Shown here: piece by piece, positions 48,217 to 56,959 of the stretch | Layout: every line of letters begins with the position of its first letter | Position numbering within the stretch: the stretch's first letter is position 1 | NCBI RefSeq assembly: GCF_003967015.1 | Contig: NZ_AP017560.1 | Coordinates: 2,480,001 to 2,544,000 of the forward strand | DNA length: 64,000 bases | Reading direction: 5' to 3' | From: Pseudanabaena sp. ABRG5-3 | Lineage (GTDB): Bacteria > Cyanobacteriota > Cyanobacteriia > Pseudanabaenales > Pseudanabaenaceae | Translations under genes and position numbers: made by a program | Notes under the pieces: model-generated | What the model was told of the DNA's origin: nothing | The model's input: the letters and a program-made list of their open reading frames with translations, nothing else | The model's database searches: none

Positions 48217-50715
48217 GTGTCTATGTCTCAATCTACATCAGCAAATATGCCAGACTTACCTGCGATCGCCATTAATCCAGACATAGGGTTGAGTGAGGCT
48301 GAAGTCGCCGATAGAAAGCGGCGTGGTGATATTAACGTCGTGGTCATGCGATCGAGCCGTACCTATAAGGATATCTTTCAAGAAAATGTTTTTACATTAT
48401 TTAATGTTACCTTCGGAGTCGTTTTAGTCCTGATGACAGCTCTGGGACAATTTACCGATGCAATCTTTTCAGGATTTTCGGTATTTATGAATATTTTGGT
48501 GGGGGTTGCCCAAGAAATTCAAGCCAAGCTGACGCTGGATAAACTCGCCTTGTTATCGGTGCAAAAGGTGAAGGTGCGACGGGATGGCGAAACAAAGGAA
48601 ATTCCTGTGGGTGAATTGGTACGCGATGATTTGATTGAGTTAAGTCCAGGCGATCGCGCTCCTGTGGATGGGGCGGTATTGATTTCCCAAAATGTGGAAA
48701 TGGATGAGTCATTACTCACAGGGGAGTCTGATCCCGTTGCTAAACAGATTGGCGATATCGTTCTATCAGGTTCGTTTTGTTTAGCTGGAAGTTGCGTATT
48801 TCGGGCGGAGAAGATTGGTAATGAAAGCTATGCGGTGAAGCTATCTCAGTCTTCAAGGGTCTATAAACGGGTATTTACCCCTTTGCAGAAAAAGATTGAT
48901 GTTTTAGTAGAAATCTTTATTCTCGTGCTGATTGTCGCTGCCTTTCTGCACCTTGCCTCCAGCCTTAATTCAGGTCGGACAATTGTTGATACGATTCGCT
49001 ATGCTTCGGTCATTATCAATAGCTTTGTACCCGCAGGTTTGATTCTCTCGATTAGTGTTGCCTTTGCGATCGGGGCAGTGGAGATCAGTAAGCGACGCAC
49101 CTTAATTCAGAAGATTAATGCAGTTGATTCGATGAATAGTGTGCGGATTCTCTGTACTGATAAAACGGGTACATTAACCCAAAACAAATTGGTGGTGAAG
49201 TCAATCGTGCCTTTAGGCGATACCGATGAAGATTCACTGAGAGAATTAATTGCGCTCTATACAAACTTGATGGGAACACAGAATAGTAGTGCTAAAGCGA
49301 TGGCAGCATTTACGGATAAACCCCGATCACCATCGAAGTTTGTGAGTGAAGTCCCTTTTAGTTCTAGTCGTAAATGGGGGGCGATCACTATTGATATCGG
49401 TACGACGATTATGGTTGGTGCGCCTGAAATTTTATTCACCAGTCCTGAGACTCAAGAACAAGCTAAGCAATATGGTAGACAGGGCTTGCGGGCGATCGCT
49501 GTCGTCAGCAGTGAAGATAGCATTGACGCGACTGATAAAAATCCTGCATTACCAAATAACAGACGCGATCGCGGTATCGTTCTGCTCGAAGACAGTCTGC
49601 GTCCTGATGTGATTGATACAATTGCTGAATTGCAAAACAAAAATATTCGTCTCAAAGTTATTTCAGGGGATAGTGTAGAAACGGTTGCCTCAATTGCGCG
49701 TCAAGCAGGAATTGCAGTTCCCGATGATGCTGTGTTTACGCAAAAGACTTTAGAAGAAATGGATGCGTCCACCTTTAGTCGTTCTGCCGCCTATGGCTCC
49801 GTATTTGGCAGAATTACCCCTGACATGAAACGTCGGCTCATTTCAGCAATGGTGAAGCGGGGCGGTTATGTGGGCATGGTTGGTGATGGGGTGAATGATG
49901 TACCTGCCTTTAAGGAAGCACAACTGGCGATCGCTATGAATGACGGCGCACAGATTAGCAAAGATGTCGCTGATATTGTCTTATTAGACAACAATCTCTC
50001 AGCTCTACCGCAAGCTTTCACCGCAGGCGATGAGATCAAACAAAAAATTCTCTCTTCCGCCTTGCTCTACCTCACCAAAAATATTATGGTGATTCTCACA
50101 ATTTCCTTTGCGGGATTTGTGCAGCTTCCTTTCCCTGTAGAACCTCGCCATATGACAGTTTTGACGATGGCGGTAGTTGGTTTACCGACGATCTGGATTG
50201 CCTTTGGTTGGCTCAAACCTAGACGTTTAGAAAACTTCCTACGGGATGTTCTCGGTTACAGTTCTATTGCAGGGATCTTTGGGGCGATCGCCATGACTAC
50301 AGGTTATGTCTTCTCCTACTACATCAGTGGTTGGGCCTTATTGAGAACGCCCAATAGCACTACGATGATTGATTCAGATACGTTCCAAGATATTGCCAAG
50401 GGTCAAGCCCAATGCGTTAGTACGATCATTGGCACGATTTTCTGCCTATTAGTATTTTGGACTTTAACTAATGTTTCGATATGGAAAGTCCAAACCTTTG
50501 CTAAAAATTCCACAGCCACAATTCTTGGTGTTGCCTCAGTTGGTTTATCTATTCTATTGATGTTGCTATTTCCTACATTCTTTCAAGTGGAAGTTCCCGA
50601 TCAATTCGGTTGGGCAATGATTATCTTTTTGCCAACAGCAAGCTATTACCTATTGCGAATGTTGCAATCAAGTAAGCTGTTTCGCCATTTGCCACGCTAT
50701 CTCAGCCAACCATAA
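48217..50715 (+). CDS. P-type cation-transporting ATPase (CtpE-like group)
   Basis: The 832-residue enzyme has actuator-domain LLTGESDPV (TGES near 166), phosphorylation motif DKTGTLTQN (Asp near 314), MVGDGVNDVPA hinge and about ten membrane helices in the 2+2+6 order. In membrane helix 4 the usual PEGL reads PAGL (about 271-274). The nearest family in my judgement is the CtpE-like group of Ca/Mg ATPases, from the SFVPAGLILSISVAFAIG...LIQKINAVDSMNSV arrangement. It should pump a divalent or other cation out of the cytosol. The Ala in place of the metal-binding Glu makes the ion specificity uncertain. It follows no obvious operon partner. Confidence 0.88.
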   Translation: MSMSQSTSANMPDLPAIAINPDIGLSEAEVADRKRRGDINVVVMRSSRTYKDIFQENVFTLFNVTFGVVLVLMTALGQFTDAIFSGFSVFMNILVGVAQEIQAKLTLDKLALLSVQKVKVRRDGETKEIPVGELVRDDLIELSPGDRAPVDGAVLISQNVEMDESLLTGESDPVAKQIGDIVLSGSFCLAGSCVFRAEKIGNESYAVKLSQSSRVYKRVFTPLQKKIDVLVEIFILVLIVAAFLHLASSLNSGRTIVDTIRYASVIINSFVPAGLILSISVAFAIGAVEISKRRTLIQKINAVDSMNSVRILCTDKTGTLTQNKLVVKSIVPLGDTDEDSLRELIALYTNLMGTQNSSAKAMAAFTDKPRSPSKFVSEVPFSSSRKWGAITIDIGTTIMVGAPEILFTSPETQEQAKQYGRQGLRAIAVVSSEDSIDATDKNPALPNNRRDRGIVLLEDSLRPDVIDTIAELQNKNIRLKVISGDSVETVASIARQAGIAVPDDAVFTQKTLEEMDASTFSRSAAYGSVFGRITPDMKRRLISAMVKRGGYVGMVGDGVNDVPAFKEAQLAIAMNDGAQISKDVADIVLLDNNLSALPQAFTAGDEIKQKILSSALLYLTKNIMVILTISFAGFVQLPFPVEPRHMTVLTMAVVGLPTIWIAFGWLKPRRLENFLRDVLGYSSIAGIFGAIAMTTGYVFSYYISGWALLRTPNSTTMIDSDTFQDIAKGQAQCVSTIIGTIFCLLVFWTLTNVSIWKVQTFAKNSTATILGVASVGLSILLMLLFPTFFQVEVPDQFGWAMIIFLPTASYYLLRMLQSSKLFRHLPRYLSQP

Positions 50716-50778
50716 ATTAAGTTTCACCTATCTGAATTCTTGACATTTAAAAACTTAGGAAAAAGAACCAAAGAACCC

Positions 50779-51303
50779 ATGAAACATAAAACTAGCAAAC
50801 GTCCGATCGCGATCACTATGCTAGCAACCACAATGGTTGGCTCCAGTCTCTTGTTAATTAGCGATCGCCTATTTAACTTCTATATCTATCGCCTAATAGA
50901 AGCAAGTTCACCTTTATTAGATAGTAATTCAATCAATTTACAAGTTGTGTCGGGAATTGCCTTCTTAGGCTTTGGCTTTGTACCATTGTTATTAGCGATC
51001 GGTTTATTTTATTTAAAGTCTTGGGCTAGGTTTCTCAGTATCTTTCTCTTTAGTGCGGTGATGTTTCCTGCGATCGCGGCATCTTTGCATTGGGTATCAC
51101 CACCCTCGGCGACCAAGCTTTTAGCAATTCCCACGGTTTTTGATGATGCCCTCAGCGTTAATGTTGATGAACCCGTGTCTCGTCTGATGGTATTAAATCC
51201 ATATATCGCGATTGGTAGTGCGATCGCCCTTGCCATCTTGCTTACCCCTTCTATTGGTAGAGCTTTTCGGCATCGCCATATTCCTAACCATGAAGAAGAT
51301 TAG
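50779..51303 (+). CDS. Hypothetical four-helix membrane protein
   Basis: From the ATG at 50779 the protein has 174 residues. A positively charged start (MKHKTSKRP) precedes four hydrophobic segments (AITMLATTMVGSSLLLISDRLF, VVSGIAFLGFGFVPLLLAIGLFYL, FLSIFLFSAVMFPAIAASL, YIAIGSAIALAILLTP). An upstream TTG would add 13 residues but has no good RBS. It lies 63 bases after the P-type ATPase gene on the same strand, so the two may be co-transcribed. Family unknown. Confidence 0.68.
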   Translation: MKHKTSKRPIAITMLATTMVGSSLLLISDRLFNFYIYRLIEASSPLLDSNSINLQVVSGIAFLGFGFVPLLLAIGLFYLKSWARFLSIFLFSAVMFPAIAASLHWVSPPSATKLLAIPTVFDDALSVNVDEPVSRLMVLNPYIAIGSAIALAILLTPSIGRAFRHRHIPNHEED

Positions 51304-51337
51304 ACGGCAATCGCAATTCTCAATGCTTGATGCAAGA

Positions 51338-51360
51338 GAGATTCCCTTGGGGGAATCTCT
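51338..51360 (+). terminator. Short hairpin after the four-helix membrane protein gene
   Basis: AGAGATTCCC and GGGAATCTCT pair around a three- to four-base loop, 34 bases after the stop. No long T tract; weak terminator at best. Confidence 0.45.
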
Positions 51361-51380
51361 TCCGCTAGTTGGTTATGACT

Positions 51381-51527
51381 TAACGTCAGTTCAGGTTAAA
51401 CTGGCAAATTTTAAAAGCCCCAAAGTAAAAGCCTTGCTACGCAAAGCTTTTACTTTGGGGCTTTGAGAGAGGGTTTGCGTAGCAAACCCTCTCTCAAAGC
51501 CCGTTTCAAATTATCCCGAACTCGCGT
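51381..51527. repeat. Family E MITE-like double-hairpin element, copy 2
   Basis: Same ends as copy 1 (TAACGTCAGTTCAGGTTAA at the left, TTATCCCGAACTCGCGT at the right). Hairpin arms are GCCCCAAAGTAAAAGC here versus GCCCAAAAGTAAAAGC in copy 1, with the complementary change in the opposite arm, and the second loop is GTA rather than TAC. Its right end supplies the last eight residues and the stop codon of the GGDEF response regulator. Confidence 0.9.
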
Positions 51528-52558
51528 GACTTAGTGATTTCTTCGATATAGACACGATTACCGCCAGATTTTTGGGCTTGCTCAAGCGATTGCTGTGACA
51601 GAGACACAAGTTCATCAAAACTCACCTCATACTCATCACTGGAAGCCGTTGGCATCTTGTGATCTCCTAAATATTGCACTACGCCACCAATGCTGATGGT
51701 AAGAGGAAATAGCAATCCTGAAGAAACTGAGATAGGGTGACTACGAATACTTGTCAATAAATCATTAGCAAGTTGTAAGCCATTGTTAGCCTCAAGGTGA
51801 GGTGTCACACATACAAACACATCCAAGCCATAACGATAAATCAAACTATGCGCCGCACAACTATGGCTTAGTCTCCCTGCGATCGCCTTAATTGTTTCGT
51901 CGCCAACTTTGTCACCATAGGCTTGAGTAATTTGTTCAAAACCATCAATATCAATAATCAAAATACTTAGAAAGCCATAGCCTTTGTATTTGCCATAGCC
52001 TTTGAATTGGCGCATTATTTTAGGAATTATGTCCGCAAAGGTACGTTCATTGAGAACATTCGTTAAGGGATCTGATAAAGCAAGCGTATCTAGCAAATCA
52101 TTTTGAGCTAACAGCCTTTGATTAGTCCATGTCAAAGACTTGATCAGCGCATTGACACGTATGCCTGTGCGTATCCTTGCCTTGAACTCAGGATAATCAA
52201 TCGGATTATCTAGAAACTCATCTACGCCTGTATCTAGACCTATTTGACGCTGTTGAGAGTTTAATGCTTCAGTAATTAAGATGAAGTAGGTTGTCATGAG
52301 CTCAGGATGGGCAAGATTTGCCTTAACTCGATGACACAATGCTAATCCTGACACATCAGGAATATTCCAATCCGCAAGAATGATCGCAGGCTTCTTTTGT
52401 AAAATTATTTCCCAAGCTTTTTCACCACTTGTTTCTACAATGTACTGATATTTCTCTGATGCTAAGACTCTGGAGATCTCAGACAGGAGTTTAAGATCTC
52501 CACTAGTGACTAGAATTAACGAATTATGACGATAGTATTTTAATTTGCGAAAATCCAA
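51506..52558 (-). CDS. Response regulator with degenerate GGDEF domain
   Basis: This 350-residue protein has an N-terminal receiver domain (about 13-130; phospho-acceptor Asp in ILADWNIPD, with a conserved Lys replaced by D/N near LDNPID). A GGDEF-like domain follows (about 155-335). The active-site signature reads YGLDVF where GGDEF is expected, and DPLTNVLNERTF marks the domain start. Cyclase activity is therefore unlikely; it may bind nucleotide or act by dimer contacts. The last residues SREFGII come from an inserted family E repeat, so the native C-terminus is altered. No histidine kinase gene is adjacent. Confidence 0.85.
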   Translation of the reverse strand: MDFRKLKYYRHNSLILVTSGDLKLLSEISRVLASEKYQYIVETSGEKAWEIILQKKPAIILADWNIPDVSGLALCHRVKANLAHPELMTTYFILITEALNSQQRQIGLDTGVDEFLDNPIDYPEFKARIRTGIRVNALIKSLTWTNQRLLAQNDLLDTLALSDPLTNVLNERTFADIIPKIMRQFKGYGKYKGYGFLSILIIDIDGFEQITQAYGDKVGDETIKAIAGRLSHSCAAHSLIYRYGLDVFVCVTPHLEANNGLQLANDLLTSIRSHPISVSSGLLFPLTISIGGVVQYLGDHKMPTASSDEYEVSFDELVSLSQQSLEQAQKSGGNRVYIEEITKSREFGII

Positions 52559-52606
52559 GGTATTTGCCTCGACATATCTAAACTCCCAAAATTCACCTTG
52601 TCGGAA

Positions 52607-52726
52607 CCAAATGTAATTAAGTGGGCTTGTACCTACCTAATTACATTTGGAAATACTCGCAGCTTGTTTCAATAACTTCGCCAATTTCTAGATGAGATAT
52701 TGAAACGGGCTTTGCCCGCTTCAATA
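52607..52726. repeat. Two palindromes upstream of the GGDEF response regulator
   Basis: CCAAATGTAATTA (52607-52619) pairs with TAATTACATTTGG (52638-52650). A second hairpin TATTGAAACGGGC-TTT-GCCCGCTTCAATA (52698-52726, one wobble) follows. They lie between the response regulator start (52558) and the J-domain gene end (52763) and could end the J-domain transcript. Confidence 0.65.
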
Positions 52727-52762
52727 AACATACGAAACTTTTATGGCGAAAAATACTATGAA

Positions 52763-53680
52763 TTATTTTTTGCCCCATCCAAATAATCCTCCCTTTTTCT
52801 CTGGTGGTTTTTCGGGAGTTTTTGCTGATGTAGCAATATTAACTTGATTGATGTACTTCAGTGCAGTTGGTTCTTTGGGATCGAGTTTGAGGGCTTTTTG
52901 GAAACTCGCTTTGGCGATCGCCGCCGCATTTTGATTCATCTGGACTAAACCTTTGAGTGCGTAAACCTTGGCATTGTTAGGATCAAGCTTTTCTGCGGCA
53001 ATTAACTCTTTGAGCGCATCAGTCCATTGTTTTTTGTTAATGAATAGCTCAGCCATATTGAGATTCCGCAATGCTGGCGATTGAGCAGGTTTAGGTGCAA
53101 CACTTGGCTGTCCATTGCCATTTTGACCCATGCTCTGATTTGGGCTGGGAGCAGCAGAGGCTGCACTACTACCCGTTGTAAAGCTAAGGCTAGATTGAGT
53201 CATCAAATATACGAGGTTTAGCTCACTGAGGGTTGCTGTATGTTCCAAGATGGCATCGAGGCTTTCATATTGCTTTGGCGCAATTTGCTCTACAAACTGT
53301 GCATAGGTGATTTCGTGGGGGATGCGATATAGCTTTTGAGCAATTTCAGAACTGAGGGTGAGAGCGCTGTCTTTTTGTTTTTGGCTTTGAGCAAATATTC
53401 TCAAGGTGGCTAAATATTCACCGCGATCGCGATCGCTATTTAGTACTTGATAGGCAGGGCTAACCATCTTGGAGAAATACTTGGTAGCAGTTTCCTTTTC
53501 TTCTTCAGTGCGCCCAAATACATCAGGATGCAGAATTTTGGCAAGTTTGAGAAATTTTTTGCGAATATGTGCTGCATCGGTGGTTAACGGTAGACCGAGT
53601 ATGGCGTAATGATCGCTAACACCGAAGCTGGCAAGTCCTTTGTCGATTTTAAAGTTTTCTGGCTTTCCCACAGGTTCCAC
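52763..53680 (-). CDS. J-domain protein with C-terminal TPR region
   Basis: The 305-residue protein has an N-terminal J domain (about 22-90: DHYAILGLPLTTDAAHIRKKFLKLAKILHPDVFG; catalytic HPD) that stimulates DnaK. A Gln/Pro/Ser-rich linker follows, then two TPRs (AELFINKKQWTDALKELIAAEKLDPNNAKVYALKGLVQMN, AKASFQKALKLDPKEPTALKYI). The C-terminus ends in KKGGLFGWGKK. It may recruit specific clients to DnaK. The only usable ATG lies 97 bases inside the preceding gene, an unusually deep overlap. Confidence 0.87.
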   Translation of the reverse strand: MEPVGKPENFKIDKGLASFGVSDHYAILGLPLTTDAAHIRKKFLKLAKILHPDVFGRTEEEKETATKYFSKMVSPAYQVLNSDRDRGEYLATLRIFAQSQKQKDSALTLSSEIAQKLYRIPHEITYAQFVEQIAPKQYESLDAILEHTATLSELNLVYLMTQSSLSFTTGSSAASAAPSPNQSMGQNGNGQPSVAPKPAQSPALRNLNMAELFINKKQWTDALKELIAAEKLDPNNAKVYALKGLVQMNQNAAAIAKASFQKALKLDPKEPTALKYINQVNIATSAKTPEKPPEKKGGLFGWGKK

Positions 53681-54492
53681 CTCTTAAGTATCTGTTCGAG
53701 TTTACCGTCTTGAATCATCTCAGTTAAAGCCTTATCGATCGCTTTTTTTAGTGATACATCATCTTTGTTGACGATTGCCACTAAGCGAATCGGGATTAAA
53801 GGCTCACCAACAATTATAAAGTTAGGATTGTTTCGTACCTGCCACACTGCTACAGGTTCATCAAGGATCATTGCATCAAGTTGGCGATCTCGTAATTGGA
53901 TAATCATCCTATCAAGATCCCTTGATGAAAATAGACGAATAGCATTGCCCCTGTTTTTATTATAGGTTTCGGCGATCGCTGCGCCACCACTATTTGCTAC
54001 AACACCAACCCGTTTGCCGATCATGTCACGCAAAGACTTAATTTGTGTGCCATCTGCCCGAATCAGCAATCTCTGGGCGCTACGGTAATAGGGGTTAGTT
54101 TCAATGAATTTTCCCTTATTATCACCTGTTTCTAATGCTCCTTCTTCTCTCGCACTGAGCAGGAGATCAACTTGTCTTGATGATAAATTTTCGGGTTGGT
54201 TTGTCCAAGGGATATTAATCGGACGTGGCTCAATATTTAACCTTGCGGCAATTTCTTGAATAATCTCCAACTCAAAGCCATCATAAAACTGGGTTTTGGT
54301 ATTCCAGAACATATAGGGACCACCGATTGCAGCATCGATCCCGACGCGCAAATGTCCACGACGCATCACAATGCCTAAGCTACTATCTTCGGCAAATGCG
54401 GCAGTAGAGAATGGGGCAATGTTGCTGACAAATCCAAGACTTACGCCTGCATAGATTGCCAAACAAGTGAATTTTTGGATGTACTTCAACAT
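53584..54492 (-). CDS. Amino-acid ABC transporter solute-binding protein
   Basis: The 302-residue protein has an N-terminal signal region (MLKYIQKFTCLAIYAGVSLGF, then FAEDSSL). Two lobes of the polar amino-acid SBP family (PBP3) follow: LRVGIDAAIGGPYMFWNTKTQFYDGFELEIIQEIAARLNI, MIGKRVGVVANSGGAAIAE and a C-terminal MIQDGKLEQILKRWNLW. It binds a solute in the periplasm for an ABC permease. After the usual end (RWNLW) the frame continues for about 25 residues (ESQKTLKSTKDLPASVLAII and on) through the start of the J-domain gene. The native stop may have been lost. A possible partner permease is at 23295. Confidence 0.88.
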   Translation of the reverse strand: MLKYIQKFTCLAIYAGVSLGFVSNIAPFSTAAFAEDSSLGIVMRRGHLRVGIDAAIGGPYMFWNTKTQFYDGFELEIIQEIAARLNIEPRPINIPWTNQPENLSSRQVDLLLSAREEGALETGDNKGKFIETNPYYRSAQRLLIRADGTQIKSLRDMIGKRVGVVANSGGAAIAETYNKNRGNAIRLFSSRDLDRMIIQLRDRQLDAMILDEPVAVWQVRNNPNFIIVGEPLIPIRLVAIVNKDDVSLKKAIDKALTEMIQDGKLEQILKRWNLWESQKTLKSTKDLPASVLAIITPYSVYR

Positions 54493-54544
54493 TTAATGTG
54501 TTTGTTTTTCTAGGCAATTCTAAGGATAGCTTTTTTATCCATGA

Positions 54545-54648
54545 TAAGTAGCTGGGCGCAATTAAATATAAAATCCTAAAAGCTGTAGCGCACGCTGCCC
54601 GTGCGCTACAGCTTTTAGTTCTGTTTTTTAATTACACCTAGCTACTTA
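54545..54648. repeat. Family A palindromic element, copy 5
   Basis: TAAGTAGCTGGGCGCAATTA and its complement near CACCTAGCTACTTA are the ends. Inner arms AAAAGCTGTAGCGCAC pair around GCTGCCC. A half copy of family C follows directly (54650-54679). Confidence 0.87.
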
Positions 54649-54649
54649 T

Positions 54650-54679
54650 GGTTCCACAAAATATTTAGGATTGCTATAT
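54650..54679. repeat. Half copy of family C element
   Basis: GGTTCCACAAAATATTTAGG, then ATTGCTATA, matches the right half of the family C element at 62240-62325 (TTCCACAAAACC...ATTTAGGACTGCTATA). The left half is absent, so it looks truncated, perhaps by the neighbouring family A element. Confidence 0.6.
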
Positions 54680-54769
54680 ATTAAGAACTCTCAGCCATTG
54701 CTTAGCCTTTAGACTTAGGATAACGCCAATGTGTTGTGGTTCCCAGCTCCTTGTATAGCTGTAAATATC

Positions 54770-55807
54770 ATGAAATCTCAAGTAACTATTTCCCAAATTA
54801 ATTCTCTGACGGTTATTAATTTGATAGATGCTCATCGGCTTTATCTGCATAGTATGTTGACGATCGCCACCTGTGTTTTTGGCAGTATGGGGATAGCCAA
54901 TTATGTATATCCATCGCAAGCGATCGCCCAACCTTGGTTATTAGCACAGTCCACTGTGACAAATTATGGTCTAGGTTTACCCAAAAGCGCGAGTACAGGA
55001 GGGGGGACAAGGCTTGTGAATCGAGATAGCCTAGAAATAGATAAAAACTCTAATACGCAACCTCGCCGTGGGGTTATACCTTCGATACGTAGCAGAGATA
55101 GATCCCCTGCCTTACTAATGCGACAACTACAGCCACAACCTCTTCTAACATTGATTACGCCTGAGGATGGTGGGAGGACAGCCAATGCTCAACCTACTTT
55201 GTATTGGTATTTGTATGATCAACCCAAACAAATGGCTTCATCTACCGATAAGCCTGATCAGCCTGTCAACGAAACGGATGAGACGACTCACGCAATAGAC
55301 TCTCAGGATTGTTTTGTCGGACAACTTCGCATCATCCTGACGGAGGATCAAAAGGACATAACGACAATATTTCAAACCAAGTTAACAATGAAGAGTGGTT
55401 TATCAAGCTTTAAATTGCCGATCGCGGCTTCTTTGCAACCATCTAAAAGCTACCGTTGGGAAATCACATTACCAGATCAACAAAATGAACTGGAAGAGGA
55501 AGTAATTGTAAGCGGCTGGATTATGTATTCCCCTTCTGAAAGTAGTCTGCAAAAGGCTTTGATGCGTGCTTTGACTATTCGCGATCGCGCCAAAATTTAT
55601 GCTGAAGCGGGATATTGGTTTGAGGCGATCGATAACTATACTCGTTGGCTGAAACTAAATCCTAATGATCTCAAAACCAGAAGCGCCAGAAATGAAATCT
55701 TGAAATCAGGATTTGCTACCAATAACAATTTAGATATTGATAGTTTTATCCTGCTATTAAATGTAAATGCTGATGCAACAAAATCACCAGTCAATAAACC
55801 ACTCTAA
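54770..55807 (+). CDS. DUF928-domain secreted protein
   Basis: From ATG 54770 the protein has 345 residues. After a hydrophobic signal-like segment (LHSMLTIATCVFGSMGIANYV, cleaved near AIAQPW), the DUF928 domain spans about 100-270 (LLTLITPEDGGRTANAQPTLYWYLYDQ, SYRWEITLPDQQN). The C-terminal part reads IRDRAKIYAEAGYWFEAIDNYTRWLKLNPNDLKT. DUF928 is found in cyanobacteria, often with CHASE2 and CHAT proteins. Function unknown. The glycosyltransferase gene begins six bases after its stop, so they are co-transcribed. Confidence 0.85.
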   Translation: MKSQVTISQINSLTVINLIDAHRLYLHSMLTIATCVFGSMGIANYVYPSQAIAQPWLLAQSTVTNYGLGLPKSASTGGGTRLVNRDSLEIDKNSNTQPRRGVIPSIRSRDRSPALLMRQLQPQPLLTLITPEDGGRTANAQPTLYWYLYDQPKQMASSTDKPDQPVNETDETTHAIDSQDCFVGQLRIILTEDQKDITTIFQTKLTMKSGLSSFKLPIAASLQPSKSYRWEITLPDQQNELEEEVIVSGWIMYSPSESSLQKALMRALTIRDRAKIYAEAGYWFEAIDNYTRWLKLNPNDLKTRSARNEILKSGFATNNNLDIDSFILLLNVNADATKSPVNKPL

Positions 55808-55813
55808 GCAAAC

Positions 55814-56959
55814 ATGAAAGAAAAGCGGATTTTATTTGTGAGCTATACCGCAGTCTTAGGTGGGGGAGAGCTTTGTTTACTCGATTTTGCCCATGCTTAT
55901 CGTGATACTAGTCAGGTAGTCCTATTAACTGATGGGATTTTAAAAACACGATTGGAAGATTTAGGGGTGAAGGTTGAGGTTTTGCAAGCATCGCGATCGC
56001 TTGCTGATGTGAAAGTATCAAGTGGACTAGGTTCCTCTCTCAAATCCATAGGCGATCTTTGGAGATTAGGTAAACAAATTGCGAACAAAAGCAAAGACTT
56101 TGATTTAATCCATGCCAATAATCAAAAGGGATTTGTCGTATCAGCGATCGCTAGATTTCTAGGTGGTGCGCCTGTAGTTTGGCATTTGCATGATATTTTG
56201 ACCTCGGATATTTTCAGTGCCGCTAATCGCAAAATTGTCGTCACCTTAGCAAATTGGTGTGCTACGAGAGTAATTGTCAATTCTCAAGCTACAGCAGACG
56301 CATTTCTAGCATTAGGTGGCAATCGCCGACTATTACGCACGGTGTATAACGGATTTGATAGCAAAAAGTTTGATCAAATTAATGAGAATCAAGCCAATCT
56401 GCGCGAGGAATTAGGTATTCCCCGCGATCGTCCTTTAGTGGGAATGTTCAGTCGGTTGTCCTACTGGAAAGGTCAACATATTTTGTTAGAGGCAGCCAGT
56501 AAACTCCCTGATGTCCATGTGTTGCTAGTCGGTGATGCGCTCTTTGGCGAAGCAGAATATACAGAAAAGCTGAAAAATATTGCGTCACAGGAAAGTCTCC
56601 AAGGACGTGTGCATTGGCTCGGATTTCGCCAAGATATTCCCGCTTTAATGAAAGCTTGCGATGCGATCGCCCATTGTTCGACGGCTCCCGAACCCTTTGG
56701 GCGCGTAATTGTCGAGGCGCAATTATCGAAAAGACCTGCGATCGCGACTATCGGTGGTGGCACTAGCGAAATTATTACTAACGGAATTACAGGTTTATTG
56801 ATTCCACCTAATGATTCGCAATTACTAGCTGCTGCTATACAACAGATTTTGAGCGATCGCGAAGCAACCCAAAAAATGGTGGAAGCTGCCTATAGCCAAG
56901 CCAAAACTAAATTCTCAATTCCTTCAGTTTGCCAAGCTTTTGAAATGGCGATCGCCTGA
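55814..56959 (+). CDS. GT4-family glycosyltransferase
   Basis: This 381-residue protein has the two Rossmann domains of GT-B enzymes. Signs are LGGGELCLLDFAHAYRD, VYNGFDSKKFDQIN, GMFSRLSYWKGQHILLEAASKL and the donor-site E-x7-E motif (PEPFGRVIVEAQLSKRPAIATIGGG). It transfers a sugar from a nucleotide donor, probably to a lipid or polysaccharide acceptor at the cytosolic face of the membrane. The specificity is not visible. It is closely coupled to the DUF928 gene. Its last 20 bases overlap the broken Rpn-family gene. Confidence 0.93.
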   Translation: MKEKRILFVSYTAVLGGGELCLLDFAHAYRDTSQVVLLTDGILKTRLEDLGVKVEVLQASRSLADVKVSSGLGSSLKSIGDLWRLGKQIANKSKDFDLIHANNQKGFVVSAIARFLGGAPVVWHLHDILTSDIFSAANRKIVVTLANWCATRVIVNSQATADAFLALGGNRRLLRTVYNGFDSKKFDQINENQANLREELGIPRDRPLVGMFSRLSYWKGQHILLEAASKLPDVHVLLVGDALFGEAEYTEKLKNIASQESLQGRVHWLGFRQDIPALMKACDAIAHCSTAPEPFGRVIVEAQLSKRPAIATIGGGTSEIITNGITGLLIPPNDSQLLAAAIQQILSDREATQKMVEAAYSQAKTKFSIPSVCQAFEMAIA

